Numbered from the stretch's first letter, positions 46,740 through 55,925 are shown. The stretch is DNA of 64,000 nucleotides from JBFHIJ01 sp963678775 (GCA_963678775.2 CAXXGR010000002.1:1136351-1200350); one strand, 5' to 3'. Made by a program: numbers and translations. Notes: generated by a model from the sequence alone, not told the origin.

Positions 46740-48815
46740 ATGAAGAAAACATTAGCTGCGTTGGCTGTTGGTGGGATGCTAATATTAGGCAGTTGCACAA
46801 ATACAGACAAAGCGTTTCATGGTACTGAACATGTAAAGGAGACCGCTCCTGTGAAAATTGGTGATGCTTCTATAAAATTTGCTATAAATCAATTAGTTGA
46901 TAAATATGGCGAAAAGAATATTGCGCGCATAGAAAAAGGTGTGAACCAGGTTGCCGGATTGTGGAGATCTTCTGATGGCACACCTGAAGAGTTCCAAAAG
47001 TTTTGCATAGAATATTTCTTAGCTGATGATGCACAAATGGAAATGATGTATCAAACTATATCTAATAACATGGAAACTATATATGGCTATCTCAACGAAA
47101 TTAGATTAGATGTAGCCCGCCCGGTGCAGCTTGATATAGGCGAGTTTGGGAAACTTGATTTAGCGTTTTCAGCTTGGGATCCTTATGCTCATATTACTTC
47201 TGATTTCTTTGATAATAAAATTGCTTTCCAAGTATTACTTAATTTCCCAACATATACTTTAGCAGAAAAAACAGAGCTTGGGGGAAATTGGAGTAGAAAG
47301 CAGTGGGCTTATGCAAGAATTGGTGATTTATATACAGATAGAGTTCCTGCTGAGCTTAATCAGGGGCAAACGACTGCTTACTCTAATGCGGATGCTTATA
47401 TTTCAGAATATAATATAATGATGGGTTATTTGAGAAATGACAAAGGAGAGCAACTTTTCCCTGAAGATATGGCTCTTATTACTCACTGGAATCTAAGGGA
47501 CGAAATAAAGTCACAATATTCTGAAAAAGACGGTCTTGAAAAGCAACAAATAATCGCCAAAGTAATGGAGAGAATAATTACTCAAGACATACCGGAAGTA
47601 GTAATTAACTCTTCGGACTATACCTGGAATCCTTATACAAATGAAGTGAAACAAGGTGATAAAACAGTAGAAGTTAAAGGCGAACCTAATACTAGATACC
47701 AAGTGCTTTTAAATAACTTCAAAGCTATCAAGCGTGTAGATGAGTTTACACCTGTTACTCCTACATATATCGAACGTCGGTTTAGCGGTACGATGGAAAT
47801 ACCTCAGGAAGATGTAGAAAAGCTTTTTGTTGATTTTATTTCTTCGCCTGTTGTTAAAGATGTGGCTAATATTATTAAAGATAGACTTGGTAGAAATTTA
47901 GAGGCTTTTGATATTTGGTATGACGGGTTCAAAACTCGCTCTACTCTCGACTTTGCAAAGTTAGATGCCATGACTAAGAAAAAATATCCTAATACTGCGG
48001 CTCTTCAAAAAGATTTGCCAAATATTCTAAAAAAATTAGGATTCAGCTCTCAAAGAGCTAAGTATTTATCTGATAAAATACATGTAGATGCTTCACGTGG
48101 TGCAGGTCATGCTGCAGGTACTGCAATGAAAGGACAAAAATCCAGATTGCGTACTCGCTTCCAGGAAGACGGAATGGACTATAAAGGCTATAACATAGCG
48201 GTTCACGAATTTGGTCATAACGTAGAGCAAACATTTACTACTTATAATGTAGATGAGTATATGCTAAATGGTGTGCCTAACACTGCTTTCACGGAAGCTT
48301 TTGCTTTTGTGTTCCAGCATAGAGACTTAGAGCTATTAGGTATTAAAAATAATAATCCTGACCAGGAAATGCTAAATACTTTGGATCAATTTTGGTCTGC
48401 TTATGAAATAATGGGTGTGTCAGTACTTGATATGCGAGTATGGAAATGGCTATATGCTAATCCGAATGCTGACGCAGCTCAATTAAAAGATGCAGTAATA
48501 AATCTATCAAAAGAAGTATGGAATAGTTATTACGCACCTGTATTTGGCTTCAAAGATAACCCAATATTAGCAATTTATTCCCACATGATAGAAATTCCTC
48601 TGTATCTATCTGCTTATCCGTTGGGTCACTTAATTGAGTTTCAGATAGAGCAGTATGTCAAAGATAAAAATCTTGCAACTGAAATGGAAAGAATGTGCAA
48701 GCAAGGAAGAATTATACCACAGATGTGGATGAAAGGCGCTGTCGGTAGAGAAATATCGATAGAACCAATGATAGATGCTACTGAGCAAGCAGTGGAAAGA
48801 TGGAATAAAAAATAG
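46740..48815 (+). CDS. Lipoprotein zinc metallopeptidase-like protein (HEFGH, M3-like spacing)
   Basis: 691 residues; lipoprotein signal with lipobox LILGSC (Cys19). The zinc site HEFGH has His489, Glu490 and His493, and a further Glu519 in FTEAFAF, 30 residues after the first His. This spacing matches gluzincins of the M3 (thimet oligopeptidase) clan, although the rest does not look like a standard M3 peptidase. The region before the site is mostly helical, as in M3/M2-type clamshell peptidases. RBS GGAG 5 bases before ATG. It would act in the periplasm or at the cell surface as an oligopeptidase; activity is inferred from motif alone. A terminator follows at 48846. Confidence 0.78.
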   Translation: MKKTLAALAVGGMLILGSCTNTDKAFHGTEHVKETAPVKIGDASIKFAINQLVDKYGEKNIARIEKGVNQVAGLWRSSDGTPEEFQKFCIEYFLADDAQMEMMYQTISNNMETIYGYLNEIRLDVARPVQLDIGEFGKLDLAFSAWDPYAHITSDFFDNKIAFQVLLNFPTYTLAEKTELGGNWSRKQWAYARIGDLYTDRVPAELNQGQTTAYSNADAYISEYNIMMGYLRNDKGEQLFPEDMALITHWNLRDEIKSQYSEKDGLEKQQIIAKVMERIITQDIPEVVINSSDYTWNPYTNEVKQGDKTVEVKGEPNTRYQVLLNNFKAIKRVDEFTPVTPTYIERRFSGTMEIPQEDVEKLFVDFISSPVVKDVANIIKDRLGRNLEAFDIWYDGFKTRSTLDFAKLDAMTKKKYPNTAALQKDLPNILKKLGFSSQRAKYLSDKIHVDASRGAGHAAGTAMKGQKSRLRTRFQEDGMDYKGYNIAVHEFGHNVEQTFTTYNVDEYMLNGVPNTAFTEAFAFVFQHRDLELLGIKNNNPDQEMLNTLDQFWSAYEIMGVSVLDMRVWKWLYANPNADAAQLKDAVINLSKEVWNSYYAPVFGFKDNPILAIYSHMIEIPLYLSAYPLGHLIEFQIEQYVKDKNLATEMERMCKQGRIIPQMWMKGAVGREISIEPMIDATEQAVERWNKK

Positions 48816-48845
48816 ATTAAATCTGACAAAAAGATTGAACATTAG

Positions 48846-48875
48846 GCGGCTCGAGCAAATCGGGGCGCTTTTTTT
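48846..48875 (+). terminator. Terminator after the metallopeptidase gene
   Basis: Imperfect 9-bp stem GCGGCTCGA (48846-48854) / TCGGGGCGC (48860-48868) with one G-U pair and one mismatch, followed by seven T. Confidence 0.7.
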
Positions 48876-49383
48876 ATTTTAGGATTGGAGGAGAGAGACT
48901 TCAAACCGAATTGGTTATTAGAAAAAATCAACCTAGATTTGTCATTAGAAAATAAGTTTTCTGGTAAAAGCCACTAAAGTACAAGTTAAATGCTCTTTTG
49001 CTTGGTAGGAAAATCTTACTTTGTGCGACGAGCTACACTTCGGCAAGCTCTGTGACCTTATGCAGTTGCACTGATTTGAGGATAGCCTGTCGCCTAATTA
49101 CAAATGTGGGATTAAAATGGTTATAAGTTGTTGAATGGCAAGGGATGAAAACCCTTGGTCAAAAAACGATAAATTAATCTTTTCTTACAAGAACCAGGGA
49201 ACATTTGCCAAGAGTCTATAGTCATTCACAGTACTTTTGGTAACATCTAATTACAAATCCAGGTTCAAATAATGATCAGAAAAGAAAATAGTTTAAAGTA
49301 TTTGTAAAAAAATGTAACTTATTATCGATATAATGTGTTTTAGTTGTATAGACTAATGTATAAATCATAATGAGAGATTGATA
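48876..49383. other. About 500-base non-coding stretch
   Basis: No open reading frame I can support. It contains a short hairpin CAAGGG...CCCTTG (near 49139-49157), a repeated TAATTACAAAT (near 49096 and 49249), a repeated TTATTAGAAAA-like word (near 48917 and 48942), and a CTTCGGCAAGCTC-like word near 49037 of the type dispersed in many Bacteroidota genomes. It may be a decayed mobile-element relic or a repeat island. Confidence 0.4.
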
Positions 49384-50698
49384 ATGAGATTGTACTTCCT
49401 GCAGTTATTGATGCTAATAATGAGTTGCAATATTTCAAATGCAATAGAAATCAAAGATACAACTGTATATAATTTTAGAGAAGTAGTCAAATCTGATGCA
49501 AATCAAAATCGAAGCTTCTATGTGTCAAAGTCAAATTCTTTAATTCTCTCACAAAGACATATAGATGCAAACAATAATTATGAGGTAGTGTATGAATTGC
49601 TACAGTCTGATGATGGAGTAAATTGGGAGACAGCTTTTCAAAAACAGAATATTAGCAATGATGATTGGTATCAATTCCTATTGATTGATACCCAAACTTA
49701 TGTTATTAGACAAAATGATTCTATTGTCCACATTAGCTCCAAATAGTGGTTCAAGTTGGAACGAACTTGTAGCAAAAGATAAAACAATACCTAAATTTAT
49801 AAATGAGCAAAATGGAACATATTATTATTATGATGAATCTAATGATTCTCTCTATGTTTATTGGGTAGATTTTTACGAAGGTATATCTAAGCAGGAAGTA
49901 ATACCTATCAACATTAAACAAGATTTAGGAGTAGATTCTCCGTATAGAGTTTCTCTCAGTACTGTTGATTTTGTTACAAGAAAAATGATATTCTATGTCT
50001 CTGAGTCAGGTTATGATAAGGCATATTACTTTAGAGAGTTCGATGGTACTCAATGGGAAAAATTATCGGGAGTGAAGGATCAAACAGCAGAGCAAGTGTA
50101 TGCTTATCTTTTCGAGAGTCAAGTTTATGTATTTGAAAAACTTGAAACTGACTCAAAGTATAGAGTTTATATATCTAAAGATAATGCTAAGAATTTTATA
50201 CAGCTAGAAGATTCAGATTTTTATTATGGATTTCGAAAAGATATGCAAGGGAACACTCTTTTTTACTATAACTATATGTCAGTCTATCAAAATATGGATG
50301 GTACATTTTCTGCATATACAGGTGATTATTTTCAGGAAAAGAAAAGATATCCGACTTATATAGTGAATAGGGACTGTATCTATTATGTGAATGGCTCTTC
50401 TCTATACAAGTCTGAACCAGAGGTATCTGTTCGTGAGAACTCGAAATATAGTGGGAATATTTATATAGCAGGTGAGAGAATTTATTTCAAATCAACCCAT
50501 TCATATACTAATGCAGAAATGAAGATTTTTAACTTACAAGGCCAATGCCTTTATAATGCTACTTCAGAATTATTTGTAGGAACAAATGAAATAGATATAT
50601 CAGATATAACATATAACGGATTTTCAATTGTTGTTATATCAAACAGTTACGGCGAAATGATTGGTTTAGCAAGATTAATCATTAGAGGCAACAGATGA
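49384..50698 (+). pseudogene. Asp-box secreted protein with T9SS tail, interrupted by a frameshift near 49736-49745
   Basis: Two overlapping frames read as one protein. The first (49384-49746) has a signal peptide (ending NISNA) and an Asp-box-like QSDDGVNWETAF, and stops with TAG after SIVHISSK. The second frame (open from 49685 to 50698) continues with NSGSSWNELVAKDK, another Asp-box-like repeat, then SKDNAKNF and a T9SS-type C-terminal domain (MKIFNLQGQCLYN, GLARLIIRGNR). Removing one A from the AAA at 49741-49743 joins them as SIVHISSNSGSSW, restoring about 437 residues, the length of the adjacent paralogue. So this is a recent single-base frameshift or an assembly error in a homopolymer. 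The ATG at 49384 is preferred to the TTG at 49378. Stop overlaps the next gene by 4 bases. Confidence 0.75.
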
Positions 50699-52011
50699 AA
50701 TATGTAGTACAGATTTGTATGTTTCTTGCTGTTTCGTTATCTCTAAAATCTCAATCTTTGGAATATATATTTTCAGGTTGTGAAGATTGTTTTATATCAA
50801 ATATTTGCGTAGCAGAAGATAGTACATTTTTTATTAATGAGATTGAAGATTTAAAAAATGGGGAGAAAGCCTCACATGTTTATAAGTCAACCAATAGAGG
50901 TTTAGATTGGGAGTTAATATGGAGTAGACAAAGCTATCCTGATATGCAACCAGTTAGAACGTATTATGCAAGAAGGATAGTCGCTAAAAACAGTGATACT
51001 ATTGTGATGTGCGGATATAATGGAATATTTTTTCTATCGTTAGACGGTGGCAAAACTTGGGATTCAAGTTATGTTGAAGAACTATTTGGGCGTAAAATTA
51101 TCTCTTTCGATAGGCATGAGAATGAAGTAATCATTGCTATAGATCGATTTAACGAGTTCTTATATTCTTCGGACTACGGTCTAAGTTGGAAAACATTAAA
51201 AACATTATTGTTGCCTTACCCTCCTAACCCTGTCAATGTTGTTTTTGAGAAAAAGAATAACTTTTTAGTATCTGCAAACGGTATAGACAAGATTGGTAGC
51301 CTGATTTGTAGATATCAGGATGAGAGTTGGACTCGTGTTGATACTATAACACAAGACCTGATATTCCAAATTTATACAATACAAAATAATCAATATTTAG
51401 TTATATATAGACATATAGATTCGATGTTTACCGGAGGCGATGGCGAAACATATATAAATTATAAATACAGATTGTTTGATTCTGACTTTGAATTTAGTGA
51501 AAATATCTTCTCAAGAAATGTACATGAGTCGGACTATTTCTCCCCAAGCGTTGCTACTTATGATGATAAACTACTTCTAAGCTGCAATGATACAATATGG
51601 ATTTCTGATAATAGGGGGGAGACATGGAGCTATGTTACAGAGAATAATGAGGTTTATGGAAGAAAAGGATGGCTCAATGGAGTAGATTTACTTGATAACG
51701 GTTTTGGTTTGTACCAAGATCAGATTGCTGTCTACTTATACAACCCCGGTCCAACCTCAGTAGCAGATGATCAACGGGAAGCTAACTCAATCTCAATATA
51801 TCCGAACCCTAGCTCGGATTTGATTACAGTAACATGTGTAGACGAAGGATTGGAAGATATAATAATATTCGATGTGCAGGGCAAGGAAGTCGGACGCTTT
51901 GACATTGGTAGCAGAGTGCAGGATGTTTCATATTTAGAAAGTGGAACTTATTACTTGCGCTTTTTTTTTAGGGATAAGATAAAGATTAGGCAGCTTGTGA
52001 TAAGTAGGTAA
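50695..52011 (+). CDS. Secreted Asp-box (BNR-like) repeat protein with T9SS C-terminal domain
   Basis: 438 residues; signal peptide about 1-19 (ending LKSQ). Four Asp-box-like repeats of the pattern S-x-D-x-G-x-x-W are visible: STNRGLDW, SLDGGKTW, SSDYGLSW and SDNRGETW, indicating a beta-propeller like those of sialidases and photosystem assembly factor Ycf48. No sialidase catalytic Arg triad can be recognised. The C-terminal 80 residues are a T9SS type A tail: SISIYPNPSSDLITV, IIIFDVQGKEVG, LESGTYYLRF, RQLVIS. Overlaps the previous gene by ATGA, so the pair is translationally coupled and probably arose by duplication. Surface-exposed binding protein of unknown target. Confidence 0.85.
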   Translation: MKYVVQICMFLAVSLSLKSQSLEYIFSGCEDCFISNICVAEDSTFFINEIEDLKNGEKASHVYKSTNRGLDWELIWSRQSYPDMQPVRTYYARRIVAKNSDTIVMCGYNGIFFLSLDGGKTWDSSYVEELFGRKIISFDRHENEVIIAIDRFNEFLYSSDYGLSWKTLKTLLLPYPPNPVNVVFEKKNNFLVSANGIDKIGSLICRYQDESWTRVDTITQDLIFQIYTIQNNQYLVIYRHIDSMFTGGDGETYINYKYRLFDSDFEFSENIFSRNVHESDYFSPSVATYDDKLLLSCNDTIWISDNRGETWSYVTENNEVYGRKGWLNGVDLLDNGFGLYQDQIAVYLYNPGPTSVADDQREANSISIYPNPSSDLITVTCVDEGLEDIIIFDVQGKEVGRFDIGSRVQDVSYLESGTYYLRFFFRDKIKIRQLVISR

Positions 52012-52035
52012 GAAAGCTTTAGTTTAGCATAAAAT

Positions 52036-52067
52036 AAAAGAGACACTTTTTTCGGAGTGTCTCTTTT
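52036..52067. terminator. Bidirectional terminator
   Basis: 12-bp perfect inverted repeat AAAAGAGACACT (52036-52047) / AGTGTCTCTTTT (52056-52067) between convergent genes. Confidence 0.92.
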
Positions 52068-52073
52068 CAAATT

Positions 52074-52808
52074 TTAATAGATAACAATTCGTTTTCTGAT
52101 GTACTTTCTTTTTCCGATACGAATCTCGCCAATATAGTCACCGGGTGGCATTTTTTTACCTTGGTCATTTCTGCCGTTCCATGTGTAAGTATGATAGCCC
52201 GGAGTTTTAGCTCCTTTGAATATGGTTGCTATTACAGAAGCCTGCACCGAATAAATAACGATTTCAACATCTGTATTATAATCTAGCTCGAATGACATTT
52301 TAGGAGAAACATCCTGCACTAACCCCATCAATTTACCAATAGAAGACAAAGGAATTTTTAAGCCATAGGGGCTATAGGTATTCATATTTGGTACACTTAG
52401 GGCTTGCTGAATGTTATACTGGTGGTTATATGAATCAACCGGGTCAGGTGCAAAATACTCACGTGGTATGGAGTTTATATTATTAATCGCCACTTGCCAA
52501 GGCGAGCCACTTTCTAAATCTTTTTGAAGTCTCCAAACTGATTCGGAAAGAGCAAGATCATATTGCAAGCGCGAACCGGTTGGAATGTGCAGGTTCATAG
52601 CAGTGTAGTAAGCACTGTCTTGCCTATCAGAGAAATCATAGTCCGAAGAGCTAGGCGAAGTAACTGCCGATGAGTCACTATTATTATGCAAAGAGTCAGC
52701 AGCAACATGTTTAATCGGTCTTAAATCTTGCTCTTGAGCAGAGATTGAGTCTGCAATAAGAGCAAAAGAAGCGCCGAAGATAAATAAATAAGTTAAGTGT
52801 TTTCCCAT
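52074..52808 (-). CDS. Secreted protein with FlgD-Ig-like C-terminal domain
   Basis: About 244 residues from the ATG at 52808 (the frame extends to a TTG at 52835, but the signal peptide MGKHLTYLFIFGASFALIA begins at the ATG; cleavage near SISAQ). A Ser/Asp-rich linker (about 45-65) leads to an unrecognised middle domain, and the last 75 residues form a FlgD-type Ig-like domain: MSFELDYNTDVEIVIYSVQA, GYHTYTWNGRNDQGKKMPPGDY, then a basic end KRKYIRKRIVIY. The motif TWNGRNxxGxxxPxGxY is the standard FlgD/T9SS-tail signature, so export by the type IX system is possible. Monocistronic. Function unknown. Confidence 0.8.
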   Translation of the reverse strand: MGKHLTYLFIFGASFALIADSISAQEQDLRPIKHVAADSLHNNSDSSAVTSPSSSDYDFSDRQDSAYYTAMNLHIPTGSRLQYDLALSESVWRLQKDLESGSPWQVAINNINSIPREYFAPDPVDSYNHQYNIQQALSVPNMNTYSPYGLKIPLSSIGKLMGLVQDVSPKMSFELDYNTDVEIVIYSVQASVIATIFKGAKTPGYHTYTWNGRNDQGKKMPPGDYIGEIRIGKRKYIRKRIVIY

Positions 52809-52901
52809 AAAAGGTATTAACTGTTTAGTTGGCAAAAGAATAATATACGTATTTTTTGAAAGAAAATAAAGATAGAAGGGGGTTTATTCCTTTTACTCTA
52901 T

Positions 52902-52935
52902 AAAAAAACCGATATGACCAAGGTCATATCGGTTT
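52902..52935 (-). terminator. Terminator for the S1 gene
   Basis: 14-bp perfect inverted repeat AAACCGATATGACC (52906-52919) / GGTCATATCGGTTT (52922-52935) with a 2-base gap; on the minus strand it is followed by a T run (52908-52902). Confidence 0.92.
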
Positions 52936-52954
52936 AATACGAGTAAAATATATT

Positions 52955-54331
52955 TTAGTTATTTACTTTTTTCATTAGGTCAGTTTTAGCAGCTTCAGAA
53001 AGCAAGTCACCAATAGAGAAAGAGCTACCGGAACCTTTTGCTTTTGCAGATTCAGGAGTAACTGATTTTTTTGGTCCTCTAGGTTTTCTATCGCGGAAGC
53101 TAGCTTCTTTAGCTTCAGCAATCTCTTCTTCAGTAAGTTTAGGCTGAAGGATAAGAGATTCTTCTTCTATAACAAAATCAGCAACTAATACTTCGATAGC
53201 GTCACCAACGTTGTAAGGAAGCTGTTTGCCACGAGGGATATGAGTCATTTTGCTACGAGGCATGAAGCCATCAATGTCACCTTCTACAGTAACAACGATA
53301 CCTTGCTGAACAACTTGAGCGATAGTACCTTGTAGTTCTGCACCGACTTCATATTTTTCTTGCATAGCAGGCCAAGGGTTTTCAGTAAGCTGTTTCAAAC
53401 TAAGAGACATAGTTCTTTTTTCTTCTGAAATAGCAATAACTTTAACTTCAACTTCTTGATTTTTTTCAAGAACAGAGCTAGGTTTTTGGATTCTTTTAGT
53501 CCAAGAGATTTCATTATTTCTCAAAAGACCGTCGATACCTTTTTCGATTTCGATATAAGCACCAAAATCAGTAAACCTGCGAACGATACCTTTATGAACA
53601 GAGTCGATAGCGAATCTTTCATTGATACCATCCCAAGGAGAAGGTTCAAGTTCTTTTCTGCTAAGAGCGATTCGACTGGCTTCGCGGTTGATTTCAACAA
53701 CGACAGCTTCCATTTCTTCGCCTTTTTTAGCCACATCTTTTGGATCATCAATGTGTACTTGAGAAAGTCTGGAGATATGAATAAGACCTTCGATACCACC
53801 GAGGTCGATAAACACACCAAACTTAGCTATAGAAGAAACGATACCTTTTACCTTATCGCCAACATTTATGTTATTCCAAAAATCTTCTTCTAAAATAGTT
53901 TTTCTGCTTACGATAACAGTTTTTCTGTTTTCTTCTTCTTGAAGTTCATGAATCATAACCGTAACGTCTTTGCCGATAAAAGCAGCAAGCTCGTCTTCAG
54001 TGGGATTCTTTTTCAAGCAGAAATGAGAAGCAGGAAGGAAAAGAGGCATATCTTCATACATTACACGAAGACCGCCACGAATGCGAGCAGAAACTTTAAC
54101 ATCGAATGAAGTACCATTTTCATGGCATTGTTTCAACTGTTCGAAAAGCTCTTCATAATGCTTTTGTTTAGCTTCAGCCGGAGATTCTTCATTTACCTCA
54201 GGTGTGGAAGCAGCACTATCCTGAGCAGCTTCTTGCTTTACTTCTTCAGTTTTCGGTTCAACATTCAAATTTTCCTGGTTGTCAACATTTTGTTGTACAT
54301 TTTCGTTAGGGTTTACAGTACCTTCTACCAT
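52955..54331 (-). CDS. rpsA: 30S ribosomal protein S1-like, four S1 domains
   Basis: About 458 residues. An acidic, Gln/Glu/Asn-rich N-terminal tail (about 1-65) precedes four S1 RNA-binding (OB-fold) domains starting near residues 75, 162, 247 and 335. The second and third are canonical: VGDKVKGIVSSIAKFGVFIDL with GIEGLIHISRL, and KGIVRRFTDFGAYIEI with GIDGLLRNNEIS. The fourth is followed by a basic/Ser-rich end. E. coli S1 has six domains; four-domain S1 proteins occur in other phyla. It binds mRNA and helps initiation. The frame opens at a GTG (54340), but the ATG at 54331 has AGGTG 9 bases upstream and is preferred. Divergent from rpsF. Confidence 0.9.
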   Translation of the reverse strand: MVEGTVNPNENVQQNVDNQENLNVEPKTEEVKQEAAQDSAASTPEVNEESPAEAKQKHYEELFEQLKQCHENGTSFDVKVSARIRGGLRVMYEDMPLFLPASHFCLKKNPTEDELAAFIGKDVTVMIHELQEEENRKTVIVSRKTILEEDFWNNINVGDKVKGIVSSIAKFGVFIDLGGIEGLIHISRLSQVHIDDPKDVAKKGEEMEAVVVEINREASRIALSRKELEPSPWDGINERFAIDSVHKGIVRRFTDFGAYIEIEKGIDGLLRNNEISWTKRIQKPSSVLEKNQEVEVKVIAISEEKRTMSLSLKQLTENPWPAMQEKYEVGAELQGTIAQVVQQGIVVTVEGDIDGFMPRSKMTHIPRGKQLPYNVGDAIEVLVADFVIEEESLILQPKLTEEEIAEAKEASFRDRKPRGPKKSVTPESAKAKGSGSSFSIGDLLSEAAKTDLMKKVNN

Positions 54332-54831
54332 AATACGCACCTGAGATAATTGATAATCATAGAGTTTTTACGAGCTTCCAAATTACATAAGTAAATACAG
54401 TAAAAAGGAATATGCTATATTTTATATAGAAAACAAATATAGCTAAATAATTTAAACAAGAGAGCTAAAAAGTGAGAATACTATATAATTTCATGCAAAA
54501 TAAATTAGCTAATAAGAAAGGAGTATAGAGCTAAGTATATAATATAAAAGAAATTGAAAGATGACCTATGAAAGGTAGGAATTTGTAGCTGATTTGCTAT
54601 ATCTATTATAGTAAATGTCATTTATAATAAGGTAATGTAAAAAAGAATTTGGAAATAGCAAAAAATTATCTATTTTTGTTATTGCTATCGGTATATATTC
54701 CTCCAAATAATCTGCACATTGTCAAAAAGAGTTGCAAACTTGACAAATATGTGGTATATTTGTCGCTTTGTGTCTGAACCCCCGTGAAAATAAGCGGGAG
54801 AAAATCAATTAAATATTTTTAGGAGTAGATA
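54332..54831. other. Divergent promoter region between rpsA and rpsF
   Basis: About 500 bases, very AT-rich, no gene seen. It holds a promoter for rpsF (54732-54762), a possible -7 element TATATTTG for rpsA on the minus strand (54441-54434; no good -33 match at 20 bases), and a small leader hairpin before rpsF (CCCG 54781-54784 / CGGG 54795-54798). Confidence 0.55.
54732..54762 (+). promoter_or_regulatory. Promoter for rpsF-rplI
   Basis: TTG at 54732-54734, exactly 20 bases, then TATATTTG (54755-54762), a full TAnnTTTG match. It has the same geometry as the rRNA promoters at 59.3-59.9 kb. About 65 bases of leader precede the rpsF ATG, including a CCCG/CGGG hairpin with a 10-base loop that might be an S6-type autoregulatory site; that last point is speculative. 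Confidence 0.7.
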
Positions 54832-55293
54832 ATGAGCATACGCCGTGTATATGAGACGACATTTATAGTAAATGCTGCGCTCGAAGATGCGGATATCGAA
54901 GCAGTCTTAACCAAAGTAAAAGGCTACATCGAAAATCATGGCGGTGAAGTATTGGAAGTTAACAAATGGGGTCGCAGACGTTTGGCTTATCCAATCAATA
55001 AAAAGTACAATGGATATTATGTTTATGTATCTTTTGAAACAATGCCAAGCTCTGTACCGGTATTAGAAAGATTTATGGATCTTGAAGATACAGTTCTTCG
55101 CCACTTAACTCTAGTACTGCCTGATAAACTGAAAGAATTCAGAAGAGAAAGAGAGCTTGCTGCAGGTAGAGAAGCCGCTGCTGAAGAAAAAGCTGAAGAA
55201 GAAAAGGCAGCTAAAAAAGCTGAAGAAAAAAAGGCAGCTCTAAAAGCTGAAGAAGAAAAAGAAGCTACAAAAGCTGAAGAAAACGATGCGTAA
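54832..55293 (+). CDS. rpsF: 30S ribosomal protein S6
   Basis: Binds the central domain of 16S rRNA with S18. Residues 1-97 are the S6 fold: RRVYETTFIVNAALEDADIE, EVLEVNKWGRRRLAYPINKKYNGYYV and the C-terminal strand VLRHLTLVLPD. Residues about 105-153 are a Lys/Glu/Ala-rich repeated tail (KAEEEKAAKKAEEKKA type) that is longer than the 95-100 residue core found in most species and probably helical. Expression is likely from the 54732 promoter. rplI begins 53 bases after the stop; rpsR, which normally lies between rpsF and rplI, is absent here. Confidence 0.97.
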   Translation: MSIRRVYETTFIVNAALEDADIEAVLTKVKGYIENHGGEVLEVNKWGRRRLAYPINKKYNGYYVYVSFETMPSSVPVLERFMDLEDTVLRHLTLVLPDKLKEFRRERELAAGREAAAEEKAEEEKAAKKAEEKKAALKAEEEKEATKAEENDA

Positions 55294-55346
55294 GCATGTG
55301 CATCATACGTATTATTTGATAAAAATTTAACTGAGGGATAGAAATA

Positions 55347-55796
55347 ATGAGAGTCATTTTGCGACTAGATGTTGATAAACTCGGTATTATGGGTGACATC
55401 GTTAACGTAAAAGACGGTTATGCCAGAAACTACCTTATCCCCAGAGGATTTGCTTATCTCGCGACTGATGGTGCTATGAAACGCCTTGAAGCAGAGAAAA
55501 GACAATACCTCAAACGCATGGAAGAGGAAAAAGGTAAAGCTGAAGCATTGGCTGAAAAAATCGTTGATGTACAAATCAGTATCGCTATGAAAGTCGGTGA
55601 AGAAGGCCGCCTGTATGGTTCTGTTACTCCGCAGATGATTGGCCAAGAGCTTGCTCTTAAAGGCCATGATATCGATAGAAGACATATCGTTATCGAAGAC
55701 GCTATCAAATCTTTAGGCGTATTTGATGTAAAAGTTAAACTTCACCCTGAAGTGGTTGCTACACTTAAGGTTTGGGTTATTAACGAAGACGAATAG
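55347..55796 (+). CDS. rplI: 50S ribosomal protein L9
   Basis: 149 residues, the usual length. N-terminal domain with the L9 signature: VDKLGIMGDIVNVKDGYARNYLIPRGFA, then a connecting helix (AMKRLEAEKRQYLKRMEEEKGKAEALAEKI), and a C-terminal domain with EEGRLYGSVTPQMIG. It binds 23S rRNA near the L1 stalk. RBS GAGGGA lies before the ATG. It forms an operon with rpsF and ends at a clear terminator. Confidence 0.98.
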   Translation: MRVILRLDVDKLGIMGDIVNVKDGYARNYLIPRGFAYLATDGAMKRLEAEKRQYLKRMEEEKGKAEALAEKIVDVQISIAMKVGEEGRLYGSVTPQMIGQELALKGHDIDRRHIVIEDAIKSLGVFDVKVKLHPEVVATLKVWVINEDE

Positions 55797-55821
55797 TCTG
55801 ATAAACGGAAAACAAAAATTT

Positions 55822-55855
55822 AAAAGCGTAGTTTTAATCAGCTACGCTTTTTTTT
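55822..55855 (+). terminator. Terminator after rplI
   Basis: AAAAGCGTAG (55822-55831) / CTACGCTTTT (55842-55851) with ten-base loop, followed by more T. Confidence 0.92.
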
Positions 55856-55925
55856 GTATCTAATTTTATCTATGTTTCTCCGTCGGGTATAATAATGTAT
55901 GTATATGAACATGAGCAGAATAAGA

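Noticed and set aside
53456..53893. 145-residue plus-strand open frame opposite the S1 gene
   Set aside because: Shadow of a confidently identified S1 domain protein; no start site or family features.
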